Program-made: the position numbers and the translations under genes | Assembly (NCBI GenBank): GCA_948567375.1 | Contig: OX419758.1 | Location: forward strand, 27,967,001-28,031,000 | Source: Lunularia cruciata | Lineage: Eukaryota; Streptophyta; Marchantiopsida; Lunulariales; Lunulariaceae | DNA length: 64,000 bases | Reading direction: 5' to 3' | Shown: positions 1-9,690 of the stretch, piece after piece | How the letters are laid out: every line of letters begins with the position of its first letter | How positions within the stretch are numbered: the stretch's first letter is position 1 | The notes under the pieces: generated by a model | Told to the model about the DNA's origin: nothing | Seen by the model: only the letters and a program-made list of their open reading frames with translations | Database searches by the model: none

Positions 1-360
1 GTTAGTGTTGGCACTTGGTAGTGATCTTTGGTAGATACTTGTGGTGGTTACGATTGCAATTTGAGTTACATTGTCACAATGGAGTTCTTTGGGGATTCCA
101 AAGGAGGTAACATTGCAGTACAAGTGGATTTATTCAAAATGACTTTCAATATTAACCTATATCTCAAGTCCTATTTATAGAGGAGATTGAATCTAAGTTG
201 GAATTTGATATAGGAGTTTATTCAATTGAGGGTGTACTTGCTGCACCCTCAACTGCACCATTATTGTGAGACATGGATAAGATTTATGGGGCCTCTAAAG
301 GCCCTATGCACTACTCTTGTATAGTGGGTACCATTGAGTTGGATGACTTAATCCAAGAGT

Positions 361-1240
361 TTGATAGTTGATGTGATCTATAGCAGATGTGGAACCCAAA
401 TTTTTTCACACCCTTCATGGTGTGCAAAGGGTTGTTTTAGCACTTGGAGGGTCCACCAATGGATGGCTATCATGAGTGCAAGAGAGCTCACTTGGAGGAG
501 ATTGAACTATGGAGACAATATTGGTCTCCAGTCTCTATCACTTTAGGCTTGGTTGTTATGGGTAGATTTGCAATACCCTTGAGTTCTAGCTCTAATACCA
601 TTGGTGGATCTAGTGGCGGTGCACTAGTTAGAGATGGTGTTACTATGAGTGGGAGTACCACTATAGGAGGTGGTGCAATACCAGGGTGAAACGCCATGGT
701 GGAGTTCTTCTAGTTCTTGAGGCAAAACCACTAGGGAGTATGGATTGACAAGTTGAGTAGCTCCAAAGAGTTCCAATAAAAGGCTAGAGAGAGCATATTT
801 AAGGCATACACTTGCATGAGATGGTTGATTAGTTTCACTTAGGGATTTTTTGATGCCCAAGCATTCCAATTTTGGTATAGGATCCTGGACATGGAGTTGC
901 AATATACAATACATGATGCTATATTATTATAAGATACTTCACGTACTTTGGCAATGGTCCTTAGTTTGGCTAAGCGCATTGAGCTTAACATGGTAGAGGA
1001 GAGAGTGGTGATATCTAGATGTGGTAAGGAGAATTGATCCACAATTGTTACTTCTTCTCAAGTACAATAGAGTGCACTAAACCAACTTTCAAGGACAGAG
1101 TAGATAGTCCAGATCTTATGGAGCGAGTGGAGGGCCTAATGTAGCTAGAACCTTATCTTCATTTTCATGTCAATAGTAGCCAATGAGTGGTGGTGTTGCT
1201 TGTTGGACTTGTGGTGGATCTCACCATAGGAAAGATTGTA
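361..1240 (+). pseudogene. H gag remnant with CCHC zinc knuckle
   Basis: This is the decayed nucleocapsid part of H gag, which would package element RNA in cytoplasmic particles. A gag-like helical segment reads LAMVLSLAKRIELNMVEE at 948-1001. It is followed by a Ser/Gly-rich linker and a zinc knuckle at 1201-1239: Cys 1201, Cys 1210, His 1222, Cys 1237. The spacing C-x2-C-x3-H-x4-C is one residue shorter than the retroviral form and is common in plant gypsy elements. Several in-frame stops interrupt it (for example after the knuckle at 1243). The start is not defined: 361-690 is low-complexity and Gly/Ser-rich, and only tentatively belongs to gag. Confidence 0.7.
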
Positions 1241-1440
1241 TTTAAGGTAGTGGACATGATAGCTCTGGTGCATCACAACCAGCACATGACAATATGACCA
1301 TTGTCATAGATTTGGTCAGGCTAGTGACCAATGCTTTGACCTTCACCCAGAGTTATGGAGTGGTAGGGATGCTATGGCAGGTAGTAGAGGAGCTCTAGGT
1401 CATGGAGGAAAAGGTAGTAGAGGTGGTGATAGAGGATCCA

Positions 1441-2240
1441 CACCTAGTAGGAGTGTAATACCTACCCTTGCTTTTGATATAACCATGGCTACTCGGATCA
1501 ACTAGTTGGAGTAGAGATTGGCTAACATAGCCATAGCGCAAAGGAGATCAGATTTGGGTGTTGAAGCTTTCACCTCTTATGTTGGTGATAGAGACATCTT
1601 GGACTTCATGTGTGAAGCAACATAAGTAGATGCATCTACTATAATGCCTAGGAGTGCAGTATGTGCTCCAAAGCCAAGAGGAGCATCAATGGAGTTGGAC
1701 CCATAAAGAAGAGAGATTGGTAGACAAGTCAAACTTCCCTAGTCTTTCATACTCTCTAAGGCATTATAGATGACATCTATGGCTCCTAGATGTCCTAATG
1801 TAGGTATGGTAGGTGGTGATCGAGTGCATGATAGACTAGATGCTAGTCAACCACCTATTATTATATGGATTGATTCTACCATGGTGTTAGACACAGCTCA
1901 ATCAATTACATTGTTGTGTTGTGCTTTACGCATCCCATAAAAAAGTAAACTATCATGGTTATCTCTACATTAGTGGAGTAGGTTGTGTGATAGAGCTGAC
2001 AGATGAGACATTGCCATGTGAGCAATTTATGGACATGTATGCAATTGGCCATGTGGGTTACAATCTTACCATGTTTGAGGGCTCTAATATATATAGGTGA
2101 GAGAGGTGTGGAATCATGGAGTCTTGAGGGGGTAGAGGACGTTGGGAGTGAGAGTTGTAGCAGAGCAAAAGTGTTAGAACATTGGAAGAGGAATTGAGCA
2201 TGAGATGTCCCATGCTCCTGATCTGCCACTCCCAAATCCA
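1441..2240 (+). pseudogene. H polyprotein segment between gag and protease
   Basis: The frame shows a short amphipathic stretch (about 1470-1620) reading ATRIN-stop-LE-stop-RLANIAIAQRRSDLG, then a region with acidic and aromatic residues (VEAFTSYVGDRDILDF). The two TAG codons near 1500-1515 sit where Gln would suit a heptad pattern, as expected from C-to-T changes of CAG. It lies between the zinc knuckle and the protease of H, so it is read as the spacer region of the same polyprotein. From about 1850 to 2240 the match becomes weak. No enzymatic motif is visible and its function is unknown. Confidence 0.5.
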
Positions 2241-2244
2241 TTAC

Positions 2245-3960
2245 TCATCAAACATCAGATTTTACACCGACACAGCTTACGGGACTGGATGGTGGTACAT
2301 TTCGGGGTGGTATTCATGGAGTAAATGATAGAAAACCCAGATCCAATCGTCCTTTTGGTGCTTATTTATAAATATATCTGGGACTTGACAATCTATATGC
2401 TTATACAGTTGAGTAATGCTTGAATTTTCACTCATAAGCTTCAAGGTGGAGTTGTGGGATCCATTTGTCAAAAAATGAAGAAACTACAAGATAAATTTTC
2501 AAGAGATTGGGTCCCAAGAGAAGGAGTCGGGAGTTTTTCAACTATTGGGGGAGTTTGGGGAGAAAATTTGGGAAGTGAAGACCACTGTTGGAGAGAGGAG
2601 CTGACAGGCTACAATTTGAAGACTGAAATCAGATTATTTGAGTAGATTTTGAGAGGGATATCATCAATTGAGTCAAGGGGGGTGGAATTCATACCCAAGA
2701 GCACAAAGTAGGCAATTGAGAGAGCTTCTTGAAACAATTTTGTACTTTTTCAGTGTGGCTAGAGAGTAGAGAGATTTTTTATAGCTTTGAGCACAAAATT
2801 ATTTTAGTTTTGGATCAATCTTGAATCAGATCTGATTGATTGAAGTAGAAGCTTTTGAGACGTAAGGTGTTGGAGAAGAGCTGATCAGGTTTGGAGTTTT
2901 GGTCACTCTCCAAGTTGTGGTTTGAGTTACCTTATGAAGATTTCTAGTCTTGTTTTTGGTTACAGTTTGCACTTTTGTACAAAGGTTTAATGTTAATTCT
3001 CCAAATATAGAATTCAGGGTCTTGGATCAAGTATACTTGGGTTTGCAAAGCTCACAAGTTGGCCCAGCTCAGGACTTGATCCACATCTAGAGATTAGGGT
3101 TGGATTAGGGTACAAAACTTTGCAAGAGTTTAAATAAGGACACAACCAGCTACTATGAAAATTTTGGCTGGCTCTAGATCTATGGAGGGTGAGTCTGATG
3201 CAAAACATTCTGCTACAAATATTTTCATAAGCTTGGTAGACCAATTTTATCTTTCATCTTGATTGGATATCAACTCTCCAATCTTGTGAGTATGACTGAG
3301 AGTTTCAAGTTTCTAGAGTGTTTGTGAGGATCATTTGTACTTCTGAATCAGAAATCTGGGGAAAATTTTTCAAGAACCAGGAGCAAACCCTAAAATAGAG
3401 ATTTCAAAATTAGGGTAAAAGTTGCAAAAACCTGGCCACATTTGAGAGCTTATCAGGGGAGCTATAATGATCTGATTCAGGTCTATTTTATGTCATTGGA
3501 AAGCTTGTTTTATAGGCTTTCCACTAAATCCTAGAAAACTCAAATCCAAGCTATAAAAAAAGTTATGTTCATATAAGCTTCACATAGTTTTTCCCATCAA
3601 GAAGACATAGGAACTCCTCACATGGATTAGGAAAAAGTACAGATTGGAAGAGACTTGGAGTACAGGTTAAAATTAGCTTGATGATAGAGCAAGAAGGCTA
3701 TGAAGCTCTTTTCTGACAAAAAGCACAAAGAGCTATTATTGTATTTTTGTGATTGGGTCTTCTTTTTGCTTGCATGCCTATTTGTATGCCTAGTGGATTT
3801 GGATTGGTATGCAGGTGTTGCGCTTAGGTTCTTCCCTTCTAGGAGTGTTGTGTCAGTTTGGCTTATCCAGAGAAATTGTCAGCTTACAAATGTGGTTTTG
3901 AGGGTGGCTGTATTTCTCCTTGGTAATGCTAGAAATGATGACAAGCAGATCAAGAGTGCA
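2245..3960. other. Unclassified block inside H, possible insertion
   Basis: This 1.7-kb stretch lies between the H gag region and the H protease but shows no retroelement motif in any frame. It is A/T- and G-rich with many stops. The largest readings (63-90 codons) lack recognisable domains. One, at 3700-3972, has a hydrophobic run that could pass for membrane segments but is probably chance. The block makes the gag-protease interval unusually long for a gypsy element, so an unrecognised insertion (old LTR or non-autonomous element) is likely. I found no convincing terminal repeats or target duplication. Confidence 0.35.
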
Positions 3961-4149
3961 TGTTGTGCATGATAGGTTAGGTTGCCCATCACTACCCTAC
4001 TTGATAGCAAGAATACTAGTTACGGGAGTGGAGGGTTCCAATGGTTGGGTAACACGCATGTTCAGACAAGTAGTTATAGGTTTACCTACAACCTATGATT
4101 TGCAATCTCCACAACTAGGCATCCTATGTGTGTTTAGAGAGAGAAAATA

Positions 4150-5215
4150 AAAGTAAGACAATATGCTTCCCTTTATTCTTAGCCAATGATATGTTTACAT
4201 TGGGAGTTGACCCAACTCCAATGTCCCAATTGGTTGCCACACTTTATGAGAGTAGGGTTGATGTGGTTCCAACTACTAAAATAGAGGTGGTTGATAATGG
4301 AGTTGTTTTGGTTGAGGAGCATGTGATCTACTCAATGACCAGTGGTTTATGGTAGGTAGAAACCGTTAGATTGGAAGGGTTACCAACTAGACTTGCCTTT
4401 GAGCAAGCATAGTTCACACCTAGAGTTTTCATATTGGATAACCAAAGGGGGATTTTCTATTTGGTAGGACCTTCATGGAAGGTCTATACACCATAGAGAG
4501 TCTATTAGACATTGGTATGTAGTCTCTTATGTTGGAGAAGGTTACAATTGTCAATTTTGAGCTACAAAAGACCAATGTAGAGAGGTGTCCATTTTAGATC
4601 CAAATATCTCTAAGGGTGGTTCTACAAAATACATCACATGTGGAGAGCTCATTATCCAGATTTAACCTGGTCATCCAACTAATAGCTCTATAGTGAGAGC
4701 TCATGCCATTGCAATAGTAGCAAAGTCATATGATGTGCTAGTTGGTGGAGTAGTGTTATACTCCATGAGTTTCAATATTGATTATTGAGAGGAGATAGAT
4801 TCCTATAGACTAGGTTGGCAATCAAGTGAGAGATGGGTATGTTGCCTACTAATATGCTTTAGTAGTGGCAATCTTGGCTCAATATAGTTAGGGACAATGG
4901 TATCAATTTCATCTTTCAATGCTTCAATTACTTGGGTTGGTCACTTATTGGAGGGGAATTCCTATATAGTGGATACTCCAATACTAGAGGAAATCACTTG
5001 GCTTTGGAGTACAAGTGGGATTATTCAATCTACCTTGGGTGTTTCATTGTGGAGATCTGAGGAAGGATTGCAATAGCATGTAGATCAATTGGTGCAATAG
5101 GCTTACAGTGGAGCCTTTGTACCACTAGAAGACCAATGTGAAGATGAGCCTCCAGTCTATTACCTTGTCACCTTTGAATACTACACTTATTGTTTGGCAA
5201 TATATAATAAAGGAA
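4150..5215 (+). pseudogene. H protease (retropepsin) region
   Basis: This is the aspartic protease portion that would cut the H polyprotein. A conserved lead-in reads GVDPTPMSQLVATLYESR (from 4204). The candidate active site, in the context ESLLDIG, has Asp-Ile-Gly at 4508-4516 where functional enzymes have D-T/S-G. A downstream strand reads SYDVLVGGVVLYSM at 4726-4767, the usual hydrophobic-D-hydrophobic-LG block of plant gypsy proteases. After this comes a DY-stop-EEIDSYRLGWQS segment (4780-4830). Stops and at least one frameshift interrupt it. It is followed directly by the methyltransferase-like domain. Protease identity rests on position and these two motifs. Confidence 0.65.
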
Positions 5216-6160
5216 GTATGTCTATTGGAGTTATTTGGTGAGATTAGCATTAAACTAGTCATAGTATTATAGGTAGGTATACAAGTACATAGGTACTTGT
5301 ATGTAGAGAGATATGAGACTACTAGACAAGTCTCTCTACATCATATGGTACACTTGGCCTATCGGTATCCTAAGTTATTACCAATGTTAGCAATTAAGAG
5401 TTACCAGAGACCCTACCAATAGATATTTCCTTATTGGGAGTGCAAGGTTTGGAGACACATGGTCCCATTCATTTGGTGATTTTTGGATGGTCATGTAAGG
5501 GACATTCTCATGGTGGCTTAGGTTGGGGTTTGTAAGATCCACATTCTAGTGTGTTTTGGGAGATATTATGTATACTTCGACATCTCTAGGTTCATTAGTC
5601 TATTTCTCCAACCTACATTTTGGAGAATGTCCCTTTAATGGGTGATTCTCATACCCGAGTGGTGGCAAGTACATCATGTCCATTCTTGGATAGAACCTAT
5701 TGTGTTGTCGGATGCAGCTAGAGTGGGATCATGGGCTCATTTTCTTTGTCTTTGGTGGATGAACCTCTTGCCTATAGAGGTTCTATAGTGTGCTAATGAT
5801 GTGATTCAATGACTAGACAACCTTACTATTGATGACATCTTGGATGTTGGATGCTAGTCTCAAACAGTGATAGTGGCTTATAGGTTACCTATGGTAGTGG
5901 TAAACCTTGTTGGACAGTCCAGAGCCACTTTACCCACACTTATGAGTTTCCCAAGCTCCCATGATTTTTGATAGAGAGGTCTTATACTTGTTTGGGACTC
6001 ATAGTTAAAGCAATTGGTGGAGCCTAATGCCAATCAACGGAAGCAGGTAATGGATTTTTGAACTAGTATTACTGTTGTTATAGTAGTGTTAGAGGCATCT
6101 AGGTGTCAAGTGGTAGGTCATGTTATGGACCTAAATTGTTTGACATGGATTATGACTTGG
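5216..6160 (+). pseudogene. C5 cytosine-DNA-methyltransferase-like domain inside H
   Basis: C5-methyltransferases move a methyl group from S-adenosylmethionine to cytosine in DNA. Motifs appear in canonical order. Motif I is LLELFGEIS (5222-5248), near the F-x-G-x-G AdoMet loop. Motif II-like RYLYVE is at 5291-5308. The motif IV segment GWSCKGHSHGGLG has its candidate catalytic Cys at 5494-5496, followed by DPHSSVFWE. Motif VI is ILENVPL, with Glu-Asn-Val at 5623-5631. DAARVGSWAH begins at 5711, LPTLMSFPSSH lies at about 5930-5965 (motif IX position), and GHVMDLNCLTW at 6116-6148 is motif X-like. Motif IV has Ser-Cys rather than the usual Pro-Cys. The frame shifts between motifs II and IV and again near 5699. 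A stop at 5270 and one at 5533 are each one C-to-T step from Gln. The domain sits between protease and RT, hence inside the retroelement polyprotein. This copy is inactive. Confidence 0.8.
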
Positions 6161-6740
6161 CCAAGCAACATAAGATGCACTTGATAGGCATCACCACTTG
6201 GACATTTGTGAGCTCTGTGCCTATCGAGACAATTCAAGCACATGCTAGGGACAATGGATCAAGGGAGCAGGGTATCCTTGGGATGCAACTAGTGGCTACT
6301 CGTGAGTGTGTTTTACTTGGAGTCCATATAGGTGAGCGTGGTCTACTTGGGTTACACCCTTGGTCTACTTGGGATGCAACTAGAGGACATATGGAGCTTG
6401 CAGCTAGAGCAGAGGGAGTTTTCCACACTAAGGTTAGGAACTCTAGTGATTGGGAGCATGACACTACTACTCCCAAGAGCCTAGTGTAGTAGCTAGTTAG
6501 TACGTCTTCCACTCTAACATCACTTATAGAGGATGCTTGGGAGCAAATATTAGACCCAAGCTTACAAGAGGAGAAAGCTGGAGAGTTTGGAGGTTCTTGA
6601 GGAGCTACACAAATTGTTTTGCCTTCAATATGAAAGATTTGTGTGCTTTGAAAGGACCTAGTTTTTGGATTGAGCTTACTAGTGAAACATCAGCTTTTTT
6701 ATGTCCTTACAAACATAGTGACATGTGAGAGAATATTGAT
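6161..6740 (+). pseudogene. H linker between methyltransferase-like domain and RT
   Basis: Part of this stretch is open for 128 codons (6103-6489), continuing from the motif X-like end of the methyltransferase-like domain. It contains a short duplicated phrase (G-LGLHPWSTWDATRG) and a segment that runs toward reverse transcriptase. Further on (6537-6720) comes the pre-RT phrase typical of gypsy elements, with an acidic helix, a hydrophobic CFAF block, a KDL-ALKGP segment and an RPYKHSDM-like end, here partly frameshifted and read as C-PYKHSDM. No catalytic motif is present. It is interpreted as the H linker because both flanks belong to the same element. Confidence 0.55.
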
Positions 6741-7500
6741 TTAGAGCTGGAATATAAATCTTTTTGAGGTTAATTTGGTAGAGATTTCACATGGAGAGTA
6801 TGCTTCAACTACATTGATGCCAACCAAGAAGGATATGCATGCAACTACATAGATAGGCAAATGTATGGAGATTACCATCCTATCAACTAATAGACCAGGG
6901 CTAACCAATATACCATGCCTACATTGGAGGAGATCTTTGATGCAATTGGGTATGCAAAGGTCTTTAGTACTTTGGATCTCTGAGCAAGATATCATCAACT
7001 ACCAATCAAGGAGGAGGATAAGTTCAAGATAGCATTTTGAGCTAATGATCCTCATGGTAAAGATATATTATATCAGTGAAATTTTTTACCATTTGGGTAA
7101 AAGAACACTTTTACCAAGTACCAAAGGTTCATGGACAAGATCCTAGCAAGATTGGATTCTACTTGGTGTTATATTGATGACATTTTGGTCTATTGCACTA
7201 TAGTGGAGGAGCATGAGAGATATTTGTTAGAGGTGTTTAAGAGATTAAGATCTCATGGACTCAAATTACATCCTAGGAAGTGTAGATCTATCCATGAGTA
7301 GGTTGAGTATTTGGGTCACCATATTTACCCTGGAGGACTTGGTGTTCAGCAAACCAAGGTGGAGGCTATTTCATGTATTCCTTGGCCTATAGATGTGAGT
7401 AGAGTGTAAGCATTCCATGGGTTGGCAAACTTCTATTGCCAATATGTTAGAGGCTTTAGTGCCATTGCGAAGGCCTTGACAAAGCTAGCCAAGCTTACAC
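6741..7500 (+). pseudogene. H reverse transcriptase
   Basis: This is an RNA-dependent DNA polymerase domain of Ty3/gypsy type. Motifs in order are: a degraded SHGEYAST segment (about 6787), the FSTLDL block (6963-6980) followed by a TGA (6981-6983) where gypsy RTs have Arg (CGA to TGA), YHQLPIKEEDKFK, NFLPFG near 7080, and the catalytic YIDDILVY with Tyr-Ile-Asp-Asp at 7170-7181. The thumb/connection follows: LKLHPRKCR, VEYLGHHIYPGG, then VEAISCIPWP and GLANFYCQYVRGFS up to about 7470. The domain is single-frame over much of its length but carries several stops. The active-site aspartates are intact while the protein is not. Confidence 0.9.
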
Positions 7501-7990
7501 ATGAGTGTTTCGGCGAGATGAGCAAGAGAGAGCTTTTATAGAGCTCATGGAGAGGTTGACATATCCTCTTTTCTCCAGAGACCAATCAAAGGACAACCAT
7601 TCTAGGTTCATACTAATTGGAGTATGTTGGAGCTTGGAGGAATGCTCACCCAACATGATAATAAGGGGAAGAAGTTTAAGGTGGCCTACAATAGTTGCTC
7701 CAACACTTCAATAGAGGCAAGTATAGTTCATATGAAGGAGAGTGCTTGGCAATAATATGGGCAATAGCACATTTTTTATGTTACCTATTTGGTAACCCTT
7801 TCACTATCATCACTAATTATCAACCAATAAAGTAGTTGATGGAGTATGGCAAGCTTTCAAGGAAGCTTGCACGATGGCTCTGATTTTACAAGAATATAAT
7901 TTCACAATTATTCACAGACTTGGAATAGTGACCATGATGCATATAGGTTAAGTAGAAACCCATGTCCCAGCTAGCAAGACCATACTAGAG
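7501..7990 (+). pseudogene. H RNase H domain
   Basis: RNase H removes the RNA strand during reverse transcription. After a frameshifted connection segment, the diagnostic phrase YSSYEGECLAIIWAIAHF begins near 7720, followed by a CYLFGNPFTIITNYQPIK strand (about 7780-7830) and GKLSRKLARW. The conserved Glu of the second catalytic position is visible in YEGE. The Asp of the usual TDHQPLK block is read here as Asn (TNYQPIK), so catalysis would be lost even without the stops. Between 7900 and 8330 the spacer leading to integrase is weakly preserved. Confidence 0.8.
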
Positions 7991-8329
7991 CATGTTGACA
8001 AATGAGGAGATGGAGCTAGGTCGACATGCATCTACCTTTCTGTGTATATCTTCTGAGGCTTTGGTAGTATCTCTCTCACCATATACAAAAGGAATTATTG
8101 AGGTCACAAATCCGAAGGGTGTAGATATTGGTACAATTTAGTGAGGTATTTATGATGATGTCTTAGTGATGGATTATCTTTGCATTGGTGTTGTGGGTGG
8201 CATAGTTGGTGCCAAGAAAGAGACTGTATTCTTCAACAAGCCAAGTGGTTTAAATTGGAGGGAAGACACCTTCTTTATGTATGGGAGGATGGTAGAGTGT
8301 GAGTAATACAAATTCCATCTCAAAGACCA

Positions 8330-8577
8330 TATTTGGCCCGTCATACTCATGAGGAGCTATGACATTTAGATGTAAAGCATACATATAGCTTACTCCAAAG
8401 TTATTATTGATGGCATGGTATGCAAACCAATGTATAGTAGTTTGTTGCTAGATCTGTGCTTTGTGACCAAGTTAGAGCATTATTTAATGCTCACATGCCC
8501 TAGTCACACACATTAACTATCATGGGATTGGGTTATCATTGGGTTTAGACTTTATTGGACCTTTATCATTGACGATG
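8330..8577 (+). pseudogene. H integrase, N-terminal part before the A1 insertion
   Basis: Integrase inserts element DNA into chromosomes. The HHCC zinc-binding part lies at about 8342-8470: His at 8342, His at 8363, then YY-stop-WHGM and FVARSVLCD, in which the first Cys has become Ser. The catalytic core begins with GLDFIGPL, its first catalytic Asp at 8548-8550. The coding frame is cut at 8577 by the 5' LTR of A1 and resumes in the same frame at 15624, as expected for a target-site insertion into an existing integrase. Confidence 0.85.
8573..8577. other. Left target-site duplication of A1
   Basis: CGATG immediately before the TGTAATACC end of A1. The matching copy after A1 is CTATG (15619-15623), one mismatch. 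A 5-bp duplication is normal for Ty3/gypsy integration. Confidence 0.75.
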
Positions 8578-9091
8578 TGTAATACCAATAGCTAGACACA
8601 TGATCTAAAGATGAAATTTGGTTTGGTAACATCTAGGAGCATGTTATACATGATGGATTAAGTAGATCAAACACATGTATCACCAAAAGAGTACTTCTAT
8701 TGATAGGCCAGAAATTGAAACATACTTGAAGACTTTAAAATCAATAGCTAGACATATGATCTAAATGTAGAATTTGGGATGGTGACATCTGGAAGGATGG
8801 TACACATAATAGACAAAGTAGATCAGGTAGAAGTATCACCAAAAGAGACCTTCTACTAATAGAGCAAAAACAAAAATAGGCCTAAAAATTTCAAAGGCAA
8901 TTTCAAAGGCCTAAACGGATGAATTAGGCCTCAAAAATGTATTGATTCCCCCAGTAGAGGAAACATTGGCCTTCCCTCCTCCTTGGTTTGTCTCACCAAG
9001 AGCTTCCCAATGGTACCTCAGGGCACCAAAGTTTGGAGTGTGAAACTTGTGTTTCTCTTGTGTGTTTCTCTACTATCCTCAGAACATTACA
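8578..9091 (+). repeat. A1 5' LTR (internally deleted)
   Basis: Starts TGTAATACCAATAGCTAG and ends AACATTACA. The first ~300 bp contain two successive copies of a ~150-bp module (GGTAACATCT... CACCAAAAGAG...CTTCTA). Compared with the 3' LTR it lacks about 230 bp after GGTACCTCA, including the CTATATAATAAAG TATA-like promoter, so this copy could not have initiated transcription after the deletion. Confidence 0.9.
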
Positions 9092-9092
9092 A

Positions 9093-9103
9093 TGGTATCA
9101 GAG
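9093..9103 (+). promoter_or_regulatory. A1 primer-binding site (initiator tRNA-Met)
   Basis: TGGTATCAGAG lies one base after the LTR end and is complementary to the 3' end of plant initiator tRNA-Met, the standard primer for minus-strand synthesis in many plant LTR elements. Confidence 0.85.
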
Positions 9104-9690
9104 TCAATGTTTCTATCCAAGAGAGCGGATCACCCCTCTTGGAAGAACATAGGCTATTGAGATTGAGTAATTTTGGGGAGAAAAATTGCAAAGCAATTGA
9201 TAGGTTAGGAGAGTTTTAGAGAGAAGATGGGATGGAGGCTCCTAGAGGACAATTTCTTGCACCACAATTTCCATTCTTGAATCCATTTCACATCAAGATC
9301 ATGTACATCTAGCAAGAACAAGTGAGAGTTTATCTTGTTTATCATTTTGGAGTAGAGTTCATGGACATAGTGATGAACTCACCAAACTCGGTGATCCTAC
9401 CTGTAGTGATTTATGATAGAGAGTGGGATTTGACAATCTACATTTTGTTATCATGAATCTAAATGTCTCAAATCCTCTCCCTTTCAACACTCAAGTAGAA
9501 ATTTGTTACATAGTCAGAGCAAAAGTGATGTTTAGGGCTTTTGTAGTCAGGAATTTTGGTGAGGAATATTATCAAAGAGTGATATCTTCTAAAGTCCTAA
9601 TGGTAGTCCCAATAGTTTGTGCATCCTCTTGAGTGATCATATTAACTCTCTATTGATGTATGAAGGAGCAATTAAGCGTTTACAGGAACC

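Noticed and set aside
3700-3972. Membrane-like 90-residue reading
   Set aside because: Hydrophobic run arises from T-rich codons inside an unclassified block of a dead element; no supporting feature.
8548-8577. H integrase truncated by deletion rather than insertion
   Set aside because: The rest of the domain is found in phase after the A1 3' LTR with a near-matching 5-bp duplication.
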